A DNA stretch of 5,191 nucleotides from Gemmatimonadota bacterium. GTDB lineage: Bacteria; Gemmatimonadota; Gemmatimonadetes; Longimicrobiales; Gaopeijiaceae. The stretch lies in assembly GCA_007127575.1 (NCBI GenBank), contig SKZC01000188.1, forward strand, positions 1 through 5,191, read 5' to 3'. Below, in pieces: positions 1-5,191 of the stretch (within the stretch, counting starts at the first letter, position 1; each line of letters opens with the position of its first letter). The position numbers were made by a program, and so were the translations under genes. The notes below the pieces were generated by a model. The model was not told the DNA's origin. It searched no databases and was given only the letters and a program-made list of their open reading frames with translations.

Positions 1-202
1 CAGCCCTCCCAGAAGGGCTCCCCGAACATGCCCCTGGGACACCACTCCCAACCCCCCGAAGGCGACTCCGTCCAGGTCCGATTGGGCCACCACGCCCAGC
101 CCCCCCGCCGAGATGCCCCGGATGGTCCCCTCCGACACCACCCCCAGCCCGCCGAGCTGAACTCCCAGGAGAGACTCTCCGGCGAGGACGCCGCCCCCTC
201 CA
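1..202 (-). repeat. Tandem 48-bp (16-residue) coding repeat
   Basis: Four consecutive 48-bp units plus the start of a fifth encode G-G-x-G-V-x at the head of each unit and a conserved glycine near position 12 (RG, LG, DG, RG). The protein pattern is much better conserved than the DNA, so the units are old or under selection for structure rather than recently duplicated. The array runs off the left edge, so its total copy number is unknown. Confidence 0.85.
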
Positions 203-585
203 GCGCTCACCCCCCGGATTCGTCCCGCCGCCGGAGCCACTACCCCCAGCGCCAGCCCGTTGACGCTTCCTCCCACCGGAGGGTTCGGCTTCCAGAGCGT
301 CAGGTTCACACCGGTGACCCGGTCCAGACGGGTGTCACTCACGTTCATCCGGAGCCCGGTGACCCGGCTCCGATGCCCCAGGGCCACGCCCCAATCCCCG
401 GCCATGAGTCCCACGCTGGGCCCCGGATCCTCCACCTCCGTCTCCTGGGCGGCCACCGGCCACGGGGACGCGGTTCCCAGGAGCCAGAGGAGCAGGAGGA
501 GCGGCGGACCGAAGCCGGAAAGGGTCCCCCGAACCCCTGGTCCGAGAGCGCGTACTGCGGTGGGGACCACTGGCTGTCGCTTCAT
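1..585 (-). CDS. Exported protein with 16-residue GGLGVV repeats (3' part beyond window)
   Basis: Seen: an uninterrupted minus-strand reading frame from ATG at 585-583 to the window edge gives 195 residues. Residues 1-47 look like a signal peptide: basic start (MKR), a long n-region, a hydrophobic core (LLLLLWLL at about 29-37) and a possible signal peptidase I site after VAA (about 44-46). A non-repeated segment follows (about 48-108). From about residue 109 the chain becomes a tandem repeat with a period of 16: units at 129-144, 145-160 (GGLGVVSEGTIRGISA), 161-176 (GGLGVVAQSDLDGVAF) and 177-192, plus a looser 18-20 residue unit at 109-128 and a new unit starting at 193. GGGAG lies 9 nt before the ATG and no other start codon is close upstream. 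Known: similar short glycine/aliphatic repeats occur in LA_2272-type surface-repeat proteins. Inferred: the repeat probably forms a stacked beta-solenoid outside the cytoplasm. The function is unknown, and the C-terminus (anchor or other domain) is not visible. Confidence 0.85.
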   Translation of the reverse strand, partial: MKRQPVVPTAVRALGPGVRGTLSGFGPPLLLLLWLLGTASPWPVAAQETEVEDPGPSVGLMAGDWGVALGHRSRVTGLRMNVSDTRLDRVTGVNLTLWKPNPPVGGSVNGLALGVVAPAAGRIRGVSAGGGGVLAGESLLGVQLGGLGVVSEGTIRGISAGGLGVVAQSDLDGVAFGGLGVVSQGHVRGALLGGL

Positions 586-736
586 GGACGGTCGCTCCCG
601 GGAAGGGCGGAGGCTCGCTGTCGGGTGAGAGGCGAGCCGGAGACGGGTTCCCTCAAGGCGAGTTCCCGCAAGATGTCCGCTAGTACGGCAGCCGGGCCCG
701 GAAGGTTTCAGTTGGCTCCGGCCGGCGCGTCCAGGG

Positions 737-764
737 TTGCCTCCACCTCCTGACCCTGTAATTC
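737..764 (+). promoter_or_regulatory. Weak candidate promoter for the symporter gene
   Basis: TTGCCT at 737-742 and TAATTC at 759-764 are separated by 16 nt, in the only relatively AT-rich patch of this spacer. Both hexamers match the sigma-70 consensus only partly. This would give a leader of about 65 nt containing the 787-801 hairpin and the GGTCACCG repeats. Tentative; sigma-factor preferences of this organism are unknown. Confidence 0.22.
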
Positions 765-798
765 TTCCACGTTTCGTGCGGCAGGCACCGCGCTTCGC

Positions 799-822
799 GG
801 TCACCGACTCTCGTGGTCACCG
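799..822 (+). repeat. Direct repeat GGTCACCG x2 before the symporter start
   Basis: Two exact 8-bp copies, 799-806 and 815-822, with starts 16 bp apart, lie 14-37 bp before the symporter ATG. The first copy overlaps the 3' arm of the ACCGCG/CGCGGT hairpin at 787-801. Position and spacing could suit an operator or a leader-RNA element. However, GGTCACC-type words also occur in nearby coding DNA, so chance is quite possible. Confidence 0.3.
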
Positions 823-835
823 GGGATAGGCAACG

Positions 836-2554
836 ATGGACTTCATCCGTCAGCTCGCGGACCAGTTAGACACCTTGGTGTGGACTTCGGGGATCCCGGT
901 AGGGGACGAAACCATCCCCTTCGTGGTGATCCTACTCCTGGGCGCCGGGGTGTATTTCACCTTCCGGCTCAGCTTCATCCAGTTCACCAAGCTGGGTCAC
1001 GGCTTTGCCGTGGTCTCGGGGAAGTACTCGGATCCCGACGACCCCGGGGACGTCTCCCACTTCCAGGCCCTGAGCACGGCCCTGTCCGCCACCGTGGGGA
1101 TCGGAAACATCGCCGGTGTGGCGCTGGCCATTCACTGGGGCGGACCTGGTGCCCTCTTTTGGATGTGGGTCACCGGGGTTCTGGGGATGGCCACGAAATT
1201 TTCCGAGGTGACGCTGGCCCAGAAGTACCGGAACGTGAGGGAGCCGGACCCGGAACGGCCCTGGGAGGGGATGGTGGCCGGAGGGCCCATGTTCTACATC
1301 GAGAAGGGGCTCGGGAAGGCGTGGAAGCCCATGGCGGTGATCTTCGCCGTCTTCCTGGCGGCGGTGGCCCTCTTCACCGGGAACGGCGTGCAGGCGAACA
1401 CGGTGGCCGACGTCTTCCAGGACGAGTTCGGCATCTCGCCCTGGATCGCCGGGGTCACCACCGCCACCATCATCGGCCTCGTCATCATCGGTGGGATCAG
1501 CCGGATCGGGAGGGTGACCGGGATTCTGGCTCCCGCCATGGCGGGAATCTACGTTGCCGGCGCCCTCTTCATCCTCATCCTGCATTGGGATCAGGTTCTT
1601 CCCAGCCTCGGCCTCATCTTCACCGAGGCCTTCAACCCCTCCGCGGGGGTGGCCGGGGCCGGTGTGGGGACCTTCCTCTTCACCATGCTTTGGGGCGTGC
1701 GGCGGGGCCTCTTCTCCAACGAGGCGGGTCAGGGATCCGCTCCCATCGCCCACGCGGCGGCCCGCACCGACGAGCCGGCGTCGGAGGGAGTGGTGGGACT
1801 CATCGAGCCCTTCATCGACACCATCGTGATCTGCACCATGACGGCGCTGGTGATCATCATCACCTCCTCCTGGGACGATCAGATCCCCACGGATCTGGAT
1901 CTCTCCTCCGGCGCCATCAGCTTCGTGGCCGAGCGAGACGACGGCCGCTTCAGCTTTTTCCAGTCCGCTCCCGACGAGATTCCGGTGGAGGCGGGCGCTC
2001 CGGTCCATGCCGACGTGGGCGACGTCCGCTTCGCCTGGCATGAGGTTCCGGTGGCTCGGTTCTACCTGGATCCGGAGCAGACCCAGCCCTTCACCGGGAC
2101 CATCCTTCCCGGGGCGGCGCAGGCGGTGGAAGAGGACGGTACCACCCACGCCGTCCTCTACGGGAACGCGGTGACCAACGGGGCTCCTCTCACCATGTTG
2201 GCCTTCCGCCGAGGGCTCCCGGGCGACTGGGGCCACTACATCGTGCTTCTTACGGTGCTCCTCTTCGCCATCTCCACCGCCATCGCCTGGAGCTACTACG
2301 GTGACCGGTGCGCCTTCTACCTCTTCGGGGCCAAGGCGGTACTCCCGTACAAGCTCATGTTCGTCGTCATGCACTTCGTCGGGGCGGTGGCGCCCTTGAT
2401 CCTGGCCTGGACCATCGGGGACATCCTGCTTGGCCTGGTGATCATCCCCAATCTCATCGCCGTCATCTTCCTCACCGGGAAGGTGAAGGACGAGGCCGGT
2501 TCCTACTTCAAGCGGAAGCCGTGGCTCAAGGAGCGGGAGGCACCGCGGCCATGA
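836..2554 (+). CDS. AGCS-family sodium:alanine/glycine symporter with a large extracellular-loop insert
   Basis: Inner-membrane carrier expected to import alanine or glycine with Na+; 572 residues against about 450-480 for typical members. Seen: about 11 hydrophobic segments in the LeuT-like order, with family signatures GIGNIAGVA (88-95, the unwound ion/substrate helix), GGPGALFWMW (102-111), GGPMFYIEKGLG (149-160), TGNGVQANTV (181-190), RRGLFSNEAGQGSAPIAHAAAR (from 289) and AIAWSYYGDRC (482-492). The extra length falls mainly between the eighth and ninth helices (about 345-450): a polar, beta-like stretch with few cysteines or long helices. By alignment to the LeuT fold this is extracellular loop 4. 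The start is firm: an in-frame TAG at 827-829 sits just upstream, and a weak AGG (828-830) is 5 nt before the ATG. The C-terminus is short and basic. The gene ends convergently, overlapping the BtpA-like gene by 29 bp. The exact substrate cannot be read from sequence. Confidence 0.95.
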   Translation: MDFIRQLADQLDTLVWTSGIPVGDETIPFVVILLLGAGVYFTFRLSFIQFTKLGHGFAVVSGKYSDPDDPGDVSHFQALSTALSATVGIGNIAGVALAIHWGGPGALFWMWVTGVLGMATKFSEVTLAQKYRNVREPDPERPWEGMVAGGPMFYIEKGLGKAWKPMAVIFAVFLAAVALFTGNGVQANTVADVFQDEFGISPWIAGVTTATIIGLVIIGGISRIGRVTGILAPAMAGIYVAGALFILILHWDQVLPSLGLIFTEAFNPSAGVAGAGVGTFLFTMLWGVRRGLFSNEAGQGSAPIAHAAARTDEPASEGVVGLIEPFIDTIVICTMTALVIIITSSWDDQIPTDLDLSSGAISFVAERDDGRFSFFQSAPDEIPVEAGAPVHADVGDVRFAWHEVPVARFYLDPEQTQPFTGTILPGAAQAVEEDGTTHAVLYGNAVTNGAPLTMLAFRRGLPGDWGHYIVLLTVLLFAISTAIAWSYYGDRCAFYLFGAKAVLPYKLMFVVMHFVGAVAPLILAWTIGDILLGLVIIPNLIAVIFLTGKVKDEAGSYFKRKPWLKEREAPRP

Positions 2555-3365
2555 ACCGCCGGACCCGGGCGGGGTCCACCTCGGACCCCGCCCGGCCGTC
2601 CCGCTGAAGCGAACTCCCCACCACGGCGCCGTCGGCGGCGTCCAGGAGCTCGGCCGCCGACTCGGGGGTGAGCCCGCTCCCCACCCAAACCGGGGCCTCC
2701 GGAAGGGCCTCCTTCACCGTACGGATCCGTTCCGGGGAGGGGGCGCGTCCCGTCTCCGCCCCCGAGACCACCAGGACATCGGCCCGGCCCCGGTACCTCA
2801 GGTCCCGGGCCGCCCCGGCCACCGTCACCCCTGGCGGCGGAGCCGCGTGCTTTACCAGGACATCGGCCAGGATGGCCGTGCCGGGAGCCAGCCGGCGGCG
2901 CTCCCGTAGCGTCTCGTGGGCCCGGCCTTCCAGGAGCCCCTGATCCGTGAACATGCTCCCGGTGTGGACGTTCACACGGATGAAGGCGGCTCCCGTGGCG
3001 GCGGCGATCCCCAGGGCGGAGCGAGCGTCGTTTCTGAGGACGTTCACCCCCACCGGTACGGAGACGGTGGAGCGGAGACGGTCCACCGCCACCGCCAGCC
3101 CCGCCACCGTCTCCGGCGGGACCCTTCCCGGGTGAAAGGGGACGTCTCCGTAGTTTTCCACCAGGATCCCGTGGAGTCCGCCCTCCTCCAGGATCCGGGC
3201 GTCTCGAACGGCCCGCTCCAGGATCCGGTCCATGGGTGCCAGGGCTCCCGGAGCGCCGGGAAGGGGGAGGAGGTGAACCATCCCCACCAGGGGACGAGGA
3301 GCTCCGAAGAGGGAGTCCGGCAGGACGAACCCTCCAGGCGGTCCGTCCAAGCGCTCAGGCCCCAT
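2526..3365 (-). CDS. btpA: BtpA/SgcQ-family TIM-barrel protein
   Basis: 279 residues, about the family's full length. Seen, in order: GMVHLLPLPG (28-37), HGILVENYGDVPF (65-77), GVNVLRND (106-113), FIRVNVHTGSMFTDQGLLEG (128-147), ADVLVKHA (167-174), VVSGAETG (199-206), VGSGLTPE (228-235) and GAVVGSSL (246-253), then VDPARVRRFM near the end. Alternating strands and helices and the late glycine-rich turns fit a TIM barrel with a phosphate-binding site. Known: BtpA was named for a role in photosystem I accumulation in cyanobacteria, and SgcQ is the enteric relative; many non-photosynthetic bacteria and archaea carry family members whose reaction is unknown. Nothing photosynthetic is seen here, so the photosystem role should not be transferred. 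The ATG start is supported by AGGAGG 6 nt upstream. The gene overlaps dinB by 11 bp and the convergent symporter by 29 bp. Likely cytoplasmic and co-transcribed with dinB. Confidence 0.9.
   Translation of the reverse strand: MGPERLDGPPGGFVLPDSLFGAPRPLVGMVHLLPLPGAPGALAPMDRILERAVRDARILEEGGLHGILVENYGDVPFHPGRVPPETVAGLAVAVDRLRSTVSVPVGVNVLRNDARSALGIAAATGAAFIRVNVHTGSMFTDQGLLEGRAHETLRERRRLAPGTAILADVLVKHAAPPPGVTVAGAARDLRYRGRADVLVVSGAETGRAPSPERIRTVKEALPEAPVWVGSGLTPESAAELLDAADGAVVGSSLQRDGRAGSEVDPARVRRFMAAVPPAP
2561..2601 (+). terminator. Strong hairpin 6 nt after the symporter stop, inside the convergent gene
   Basis: CCGGGCGGGGTCC (2565-2577) is perfectly complementary to 2583-2595, leaving a 5-nt loop ACCTC. 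GGAC at 2561-2564 extends the stem by 4 bp with GTCC at 2598-2601 across a 2-nt bulge. It is the strongest inverted repeat I found in the window and begins 6 nt past the symporter stop codon. There is no T-run on either side, so it is not a classical intrinsic terminator. It may act as a U-poor terminator or as a 3'-end stabiliser for the symporter mRNA. For leftward transcripts it lies within the translated btpA-like frame, where ribosomes would tend to keep it open. Confidence 0.6.
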
Positions 3366-4677
3366 CGGTGTCCTCCTCCCTGCCCCGGGGGTTGGGCTCC
3401 ACCATCCGCCCGGGACGCAGGGCCCCCTCCCCGAACCGGGTCCGGAGTCGGTCCGCAGCGCGGGAGAGGATTCGGTCCCGCTCCGACTCCACCGCCTCTT
3501 CCTGGAAGAGGGCGAGCTGGGCCCCCTCCTCCGCTTCCACCAGGTTGGAGGCCGAGACCCCCAGGAGCCGGTAGCCGGGGCGGCGTCCTTCCAGGACCGA
3601 GGCCAGAAGTTCCCGCGCCACCTGAAAGAGGGCCGTGTCGGACTCCACGGGCTCGGGTAGCGTCCGGCTCACCGTCCGGTTTCGAAATCGGGTGGTCCGA
3701 GCCTTGAGCGTCACCGTCCGGGCCCGGAGACCTCGCTTCCGCAGCCCCCTCCCCACAGAGGCCGAGAGGTCCAGGAGCGCCCTCTCCATCTCGGCCCGGT
3801 CCACCAGGTCTCGGGGGAAGGTTCGTTCAGAGCTCACCGACTTCCGGTCCTCCCCCGGAGAAACGGGGCTCGGGTCCTCTCCCCGAACCCGGTGGTAGAG
3901 CCACCGTCCCCGGGTGGAACCGAACCAACGCTCCAGCCAGGTGAGCTTCACGGGTAGGATGTCCTCCACCGTACTGAGCCCCTTGGCCTCCAAGGCGGAG
4001 AGGAATGCCGGCCCCACGCCGGGGATCTGGGCCAGACGAAATCGCCGCATGAACGCCGCCTCTCCGCCGGGAGGCACGATGTGGACCCCCGCCGGCTTGG
4101 CCTCTCCCGCCGCCAGCTTCGCTACCATCTTCCGGGTGCTTCCCCCGATGGAGACGGAAATGCGGGTGCCCTCCAGGACGCGCCTCCGGATCCGGTGGGC
4201 CGTCTCCTCCAGGGACTCCCCCCGTAGGAGCCGCTCCATGCCCGACAGGTCCAGGTAGAATTCGTCGATGGAGGCCGCCTGGACCACTGGGGCCAGCTCC
4301 TCCAGCACGGACCGCACGGCTCGGCTCCGTTCGGCGCAGGCCCCTCGGGGGACGGGCACCACCGTGGCTTCGGGGCAGAGCCGAAGGGCCTGAGCCGTGG
4401 GCATGCCGGAGCGGACGCCGTAGGCTCGAACCTCGTAGGAGGCGGAGGTGATGACGCCTCTTCCCGAAGGGGAGCCTCCCACCATGAGAAGGGGAGTTCG
4501 CCCCACCCCCTCCGGGTCCTCCAGGCGGGCCACCTGGACGAAGAACATGTCGCAGTCCACCAGGAGGATCCGGGACCGGGGAGGTCCCGGCGCACCCCTC
4601 CCGCGCCCGGAGGTAGCGGAGTCCCCTTCCGGAGTGCGGTGCGGAAAGTCTGAGGCGAAGTTGTGTACAGGTTCCAC
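3355..4677 (-). CDS. dinB: Y-family translesion DNA polymerase, DNA polymerase IV-like
   Basis: Low-fidelity polymerase expected to copy past damaged bases; 440 residues from the chosen GTG. Seen: catalytic motif VDCDMFF (40-46; metal ligand D41, steric-gate F46), SYEVRAYGVRSGMP (80-93) for incoming-nucleotide contacts, SIDE (136-139; catalytic D138 and E139), GGSTRKMVAKLAAGEAKPAG (178-197), a helix-hairpin-helix IPGVGPAFLSALEAKGL (218-234), a little-finger domain (about 278-383), then QLALF (387-391), a good sliding-clamp binding motif. A 49-residue tail follows. The usual Glu after motif I (FFxxVE) is Ala50 here. Start choice: the frame opens at GTG 4719, but that codon has no Shine-Dalgarno site, its first 14 codons have poor GC3, and it would leave only 25 bp to the divergent sod start; GTG at 4677 has AGG 9 nt upstream. 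Neither is certain. ImuB-like inactivation is unlikely because the acidic residues are intact. Overlaps btpA by 11 bp. Confidence 0.93.
   Translation of the reverse strand: MEPVHNFASDFPHRTPEGDSATSGRGRGAPGPPRSRILLVDCDMFFVQVARLEDPEGVGRTPLLMVGGSPSGRGVITSASYEVRAYGVRSGMPTAQALRLCPEATVVPVPRGACAERSRAVRSVLEELAPVVQAASIDEFYLDLSGMERLLRGESLEETAHRIRRRVLEGTRISVSIGGSTRKMVAKLAAGEAKPAGVHIVPPGGEAAFMRRFRLAQIPGVGPAFLSALEAKGLSTVEDILPVKLTWLERWFGSTRGRWLYHRVRGEDPSPVSPGEDRKSVSSERTFPRDLVDRAEMERALLDLSASVGRGLRKRGLRARTVTLKARTTRFRNRTVSRTLPEPVESDTALFQVARELLASVLEGRRPGYRLLGVSASNLVEAEEGAQLALFQEEAVESERDRILSRAADRLRTRFGEGALRPGRMVEPNPRGREEDTDGA
3372..3377 (-). promoter_or_regulatory. Strong Shine-Dalgarno site for btpA, inside the dinB 3' end
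   Basis: AGGAGG on the minus strand, within GGGAGGAGGACACCG, lies 6 nt before the btpA ATG. It falls in the last codons of dinB, whose TGA is at 3357-3355. It fixes the btpA start and permits either reinitiation or independent loading after dinB translation. Confidence 0.75.
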
Positions 4678-4689
4678 GCGATCTAACCT
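4661..4689 (+). promoter_or_regulatory. Candidate sigma-70-like promoter for the superoxide dismutase gene
   Basis: TTGTGT (4661-4666) and TAACCT (4684-4689) are 17 nt apart, each matching the consensus at only about half of positions. It would give a leader of about 50 nt. The -10 lies in a tandem CTAAC pair (4683-4692), and AGGTT (4669-4673) faces AACCT (4685-4689) as an inverted repeat that could serve as an operator. The -35 would lie inside the dinB 5' coding end. No LexA box was recognised. Confidence 0.35.
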
Positions 4690-4728
4690 AACAGCGTGAC
4701 CTGCCAGGCACGCACCCACACGAACGAG

Positions 4729-4736
4729 AGGAGGAG
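4729..4736 (+). promoter_or_regulatory. Shine-Dalgarno site of the superoxide dismutase gene
   Basis: AGGAGGAG at 4729-4736 lies 8 nt before the ATG at 4745, a strong and well-placed ribosome binding site that fixes the start. Confidence 0.75.
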
Positions 4737-4744
4737 CGACGCAT

Positions 4745-5191
4745 ATGGCCTATCCCCACCAGCTTCCCGACCTGGGCTACGCCTACGACGCCCTGGAGCC
4801 CCACATCGACGCCCGCACCATGGAGATCCATCACTCCAAGCACCACCAAGGGTACACGAACAAGCTGAACGCCGCCCTGGAGAGCCACTCCGAGCTCCAC
4901 GGCCACAGTGCCGAACAGCTCCTTCGGGGCTTCCACGGGCTGCCTCAGGAGATTCAGACGGGGGTCCGGAACAACGGCGGTGGGTTCGAAAACCACCGCC
5001 TCTTCTGGGAGGTCATCGCACCCGGCGGAGGGGATCAGCCCTCCGGCGATCTGGCCTCCGCCATCAACGACGCCTTCGGCTCTCTGGACTCCTTGAAGGA
5101 GAAGCTCTCTTCGGCCGCCGCCGGCCAGTTCGGCTCCGGCTGGGGATGGCTTGCGGTGGATCCCTTCGGTGCGCTTCGGGTCATGGCGACG
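4745..5191 (+). CDS. Fe/Mn-family superoxide dismutase (C-terminus beyond window)
   Basis: Converts superoxide to oxygen and hydrogen peroxide; no signal peptide is seen, so probably cytoplasmic. The frame is open from the ATG to the window edge, giving 149 of an expected 200 or so residues. Seen: N-terminal hallmark LPDLGYAYDALEPHIDARTM (7-26), then EIHHSKHHQGY (27-37) with H29 as first metal ligand and Y37 as the active-site tyrosine; NNGGGFENHRLFW (76-88) with H84 as second ligand; and the C-terminal alpha/beta domain beginning at GQFGSGWGWL (127-136). The remaining ligands (DxWEHAY motif) and the Gln/His position that helps separate Mn from Fe types lie just past the edge. The N-terminus and GGG-NH-LFW context favour a Mn-type (SodA-like) or cambialistic enzyme, but the metal cannot be settled. 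Phe81-Glu82 replace the more usual residues before NH. Divergent from dinB. Confidence 0.95.
   Translation, partial: MAYPHQLPDLGYAYDALEPHIDARTMEIHHSKHHQGYTNKLNAALESHSELHGHSAEQLLRGFHGLPQEIQTGVRNNGGGFENHRLFWEVIAPGGGDQPSGDLASAINDAFGSLDSLKEKLSSAAAGQFGSGWGWLAVDPFGALRVMAT

Larger units (their letters stand above)
586..835. other. Divergent intergenic region
   Basis: These 250 bases separate the start codons of the repeat protein (leftward) and the symporter (rightward), so they must carry both promoters or most of them. Visible structure: GGCTCGC at 612-618 can pair with GCGAGCC at 632-638, in the leader of the leftward gene; a 10-bp palindrome CCGGGCCCGG lies at 692-701; a 6-bp stem with a 3-nt loop (ACCGCG-CTT-CGCGGT) lies at 787-801; and GGTCACCG is repeated at 799-806 and 815-822. 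No reading frame with gene-like content stands out here. No riboswitch core was recognised. Confidence 0.6.

Noticed and set aside
28..753. A 241-codon rightward open frame over the repeat gene
   Set aside because: The product is Pro/Arg/His-rich without motifs, while the opposite strand gives a signal peptide and a clean 16-residue repeat.
586..835. Glycine or other amino-acid riboswitch before the AGCS symporter
   Set aside because: Glycine riboswitches often precede AGCS genes, so I looked for the conserved core segments, but none is present; only small hairpins are seen.
932..2374. A 480-codon open frame antisense to the symporter gene
   Set aside because: Its product is low-complexity, rich in Gly, Asp, Glu, His and Arg, and lacks any family motif. 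It is the expected shadow of a high-GC gene whose sense frame matches AGCS strongly.
3163..3228. Three copies of CCAGGATCC within btpA
   Set aside because: They encode Ile-Leu words (RIL, ILE, ILV) with the same preferred codons, are irregularly spaced, and are best explained by codon usage.
2916..3707. A 263-codon rightward open frame over the btpA/dinB junction
   Set aside because: It is Pro/Arg/Gly-rich and crosses two genes with clear family motifs on the other strand.
4600..4744. LexA/SOS operator upstream of dinB
   Set aside because: TGTACA and scattered GAAC words occur, but no spaced CTGT-N8-ACAG or GAAC-N4-GTTC arrangement could be read.

Overview
This is a G+C-rich bacterial window (about two-thirds G+C by eye) with five protein genes, two of them cut by the window edges. 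The gene set, a secreted protein with GGLGVV repeats, and the particular flavour of the Y-family polymerase suggest Gemmatimonadota or a similar high-GC environmental Gram-negative lineage. This placement is inference from recalled family resemblance, not from a marker gene.

Layout: (1) 1-585, minus strand: the N-terminal 195 residues of an exported protein with a 16-residue glycine-rich repeat, continuing off the left edge. (2) 586-835: a divergent intergenic region with small hairpins, a short direct repeat and weak promoter-like sequence. (3) 836-2554, plus: an AGCS-family sodium:alanine/glycine symporter with an unusual insert of roughly 90-100 residues in a predicted extracellular loop. 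(4) 2526-3365, minus: a BtpA/SgcQ-family TIM-barrel protein, convergent with and overlapping the symporter by 29 bp. A near-perfect 13-bp (17-bp with a bulge) hairpin lies at this junction. (5) 3355-4677 (possible start at 4719), minus: a DinB-like Y-family DNA polymerase whose end overlaps the BtpA start by 11 bp, so the two probably form an operon. (6) 4745-5191, plus: the first 149 residues of an Fe/Mn superoxide dismutase, divergent from dinB and cut by the right edge.

The genes do not form a recognisable single pathway. The tightest link is dinB-btpA (overlap plus a strong Shine-Dalgarno site inside dinB). The sod/dinB pair shares a very short divergent promoter region, which would fit a stress-response theme, but no SOS or oxidative-stress operator was recognised. 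I see no RNA genes, CRISPR arrays, insertion sequences or phage genes. The window looks mostly like ordinary chromosomal content; the less ordinary parts are the repeat protein, the symporter insert and the coding-embedded hairpin.
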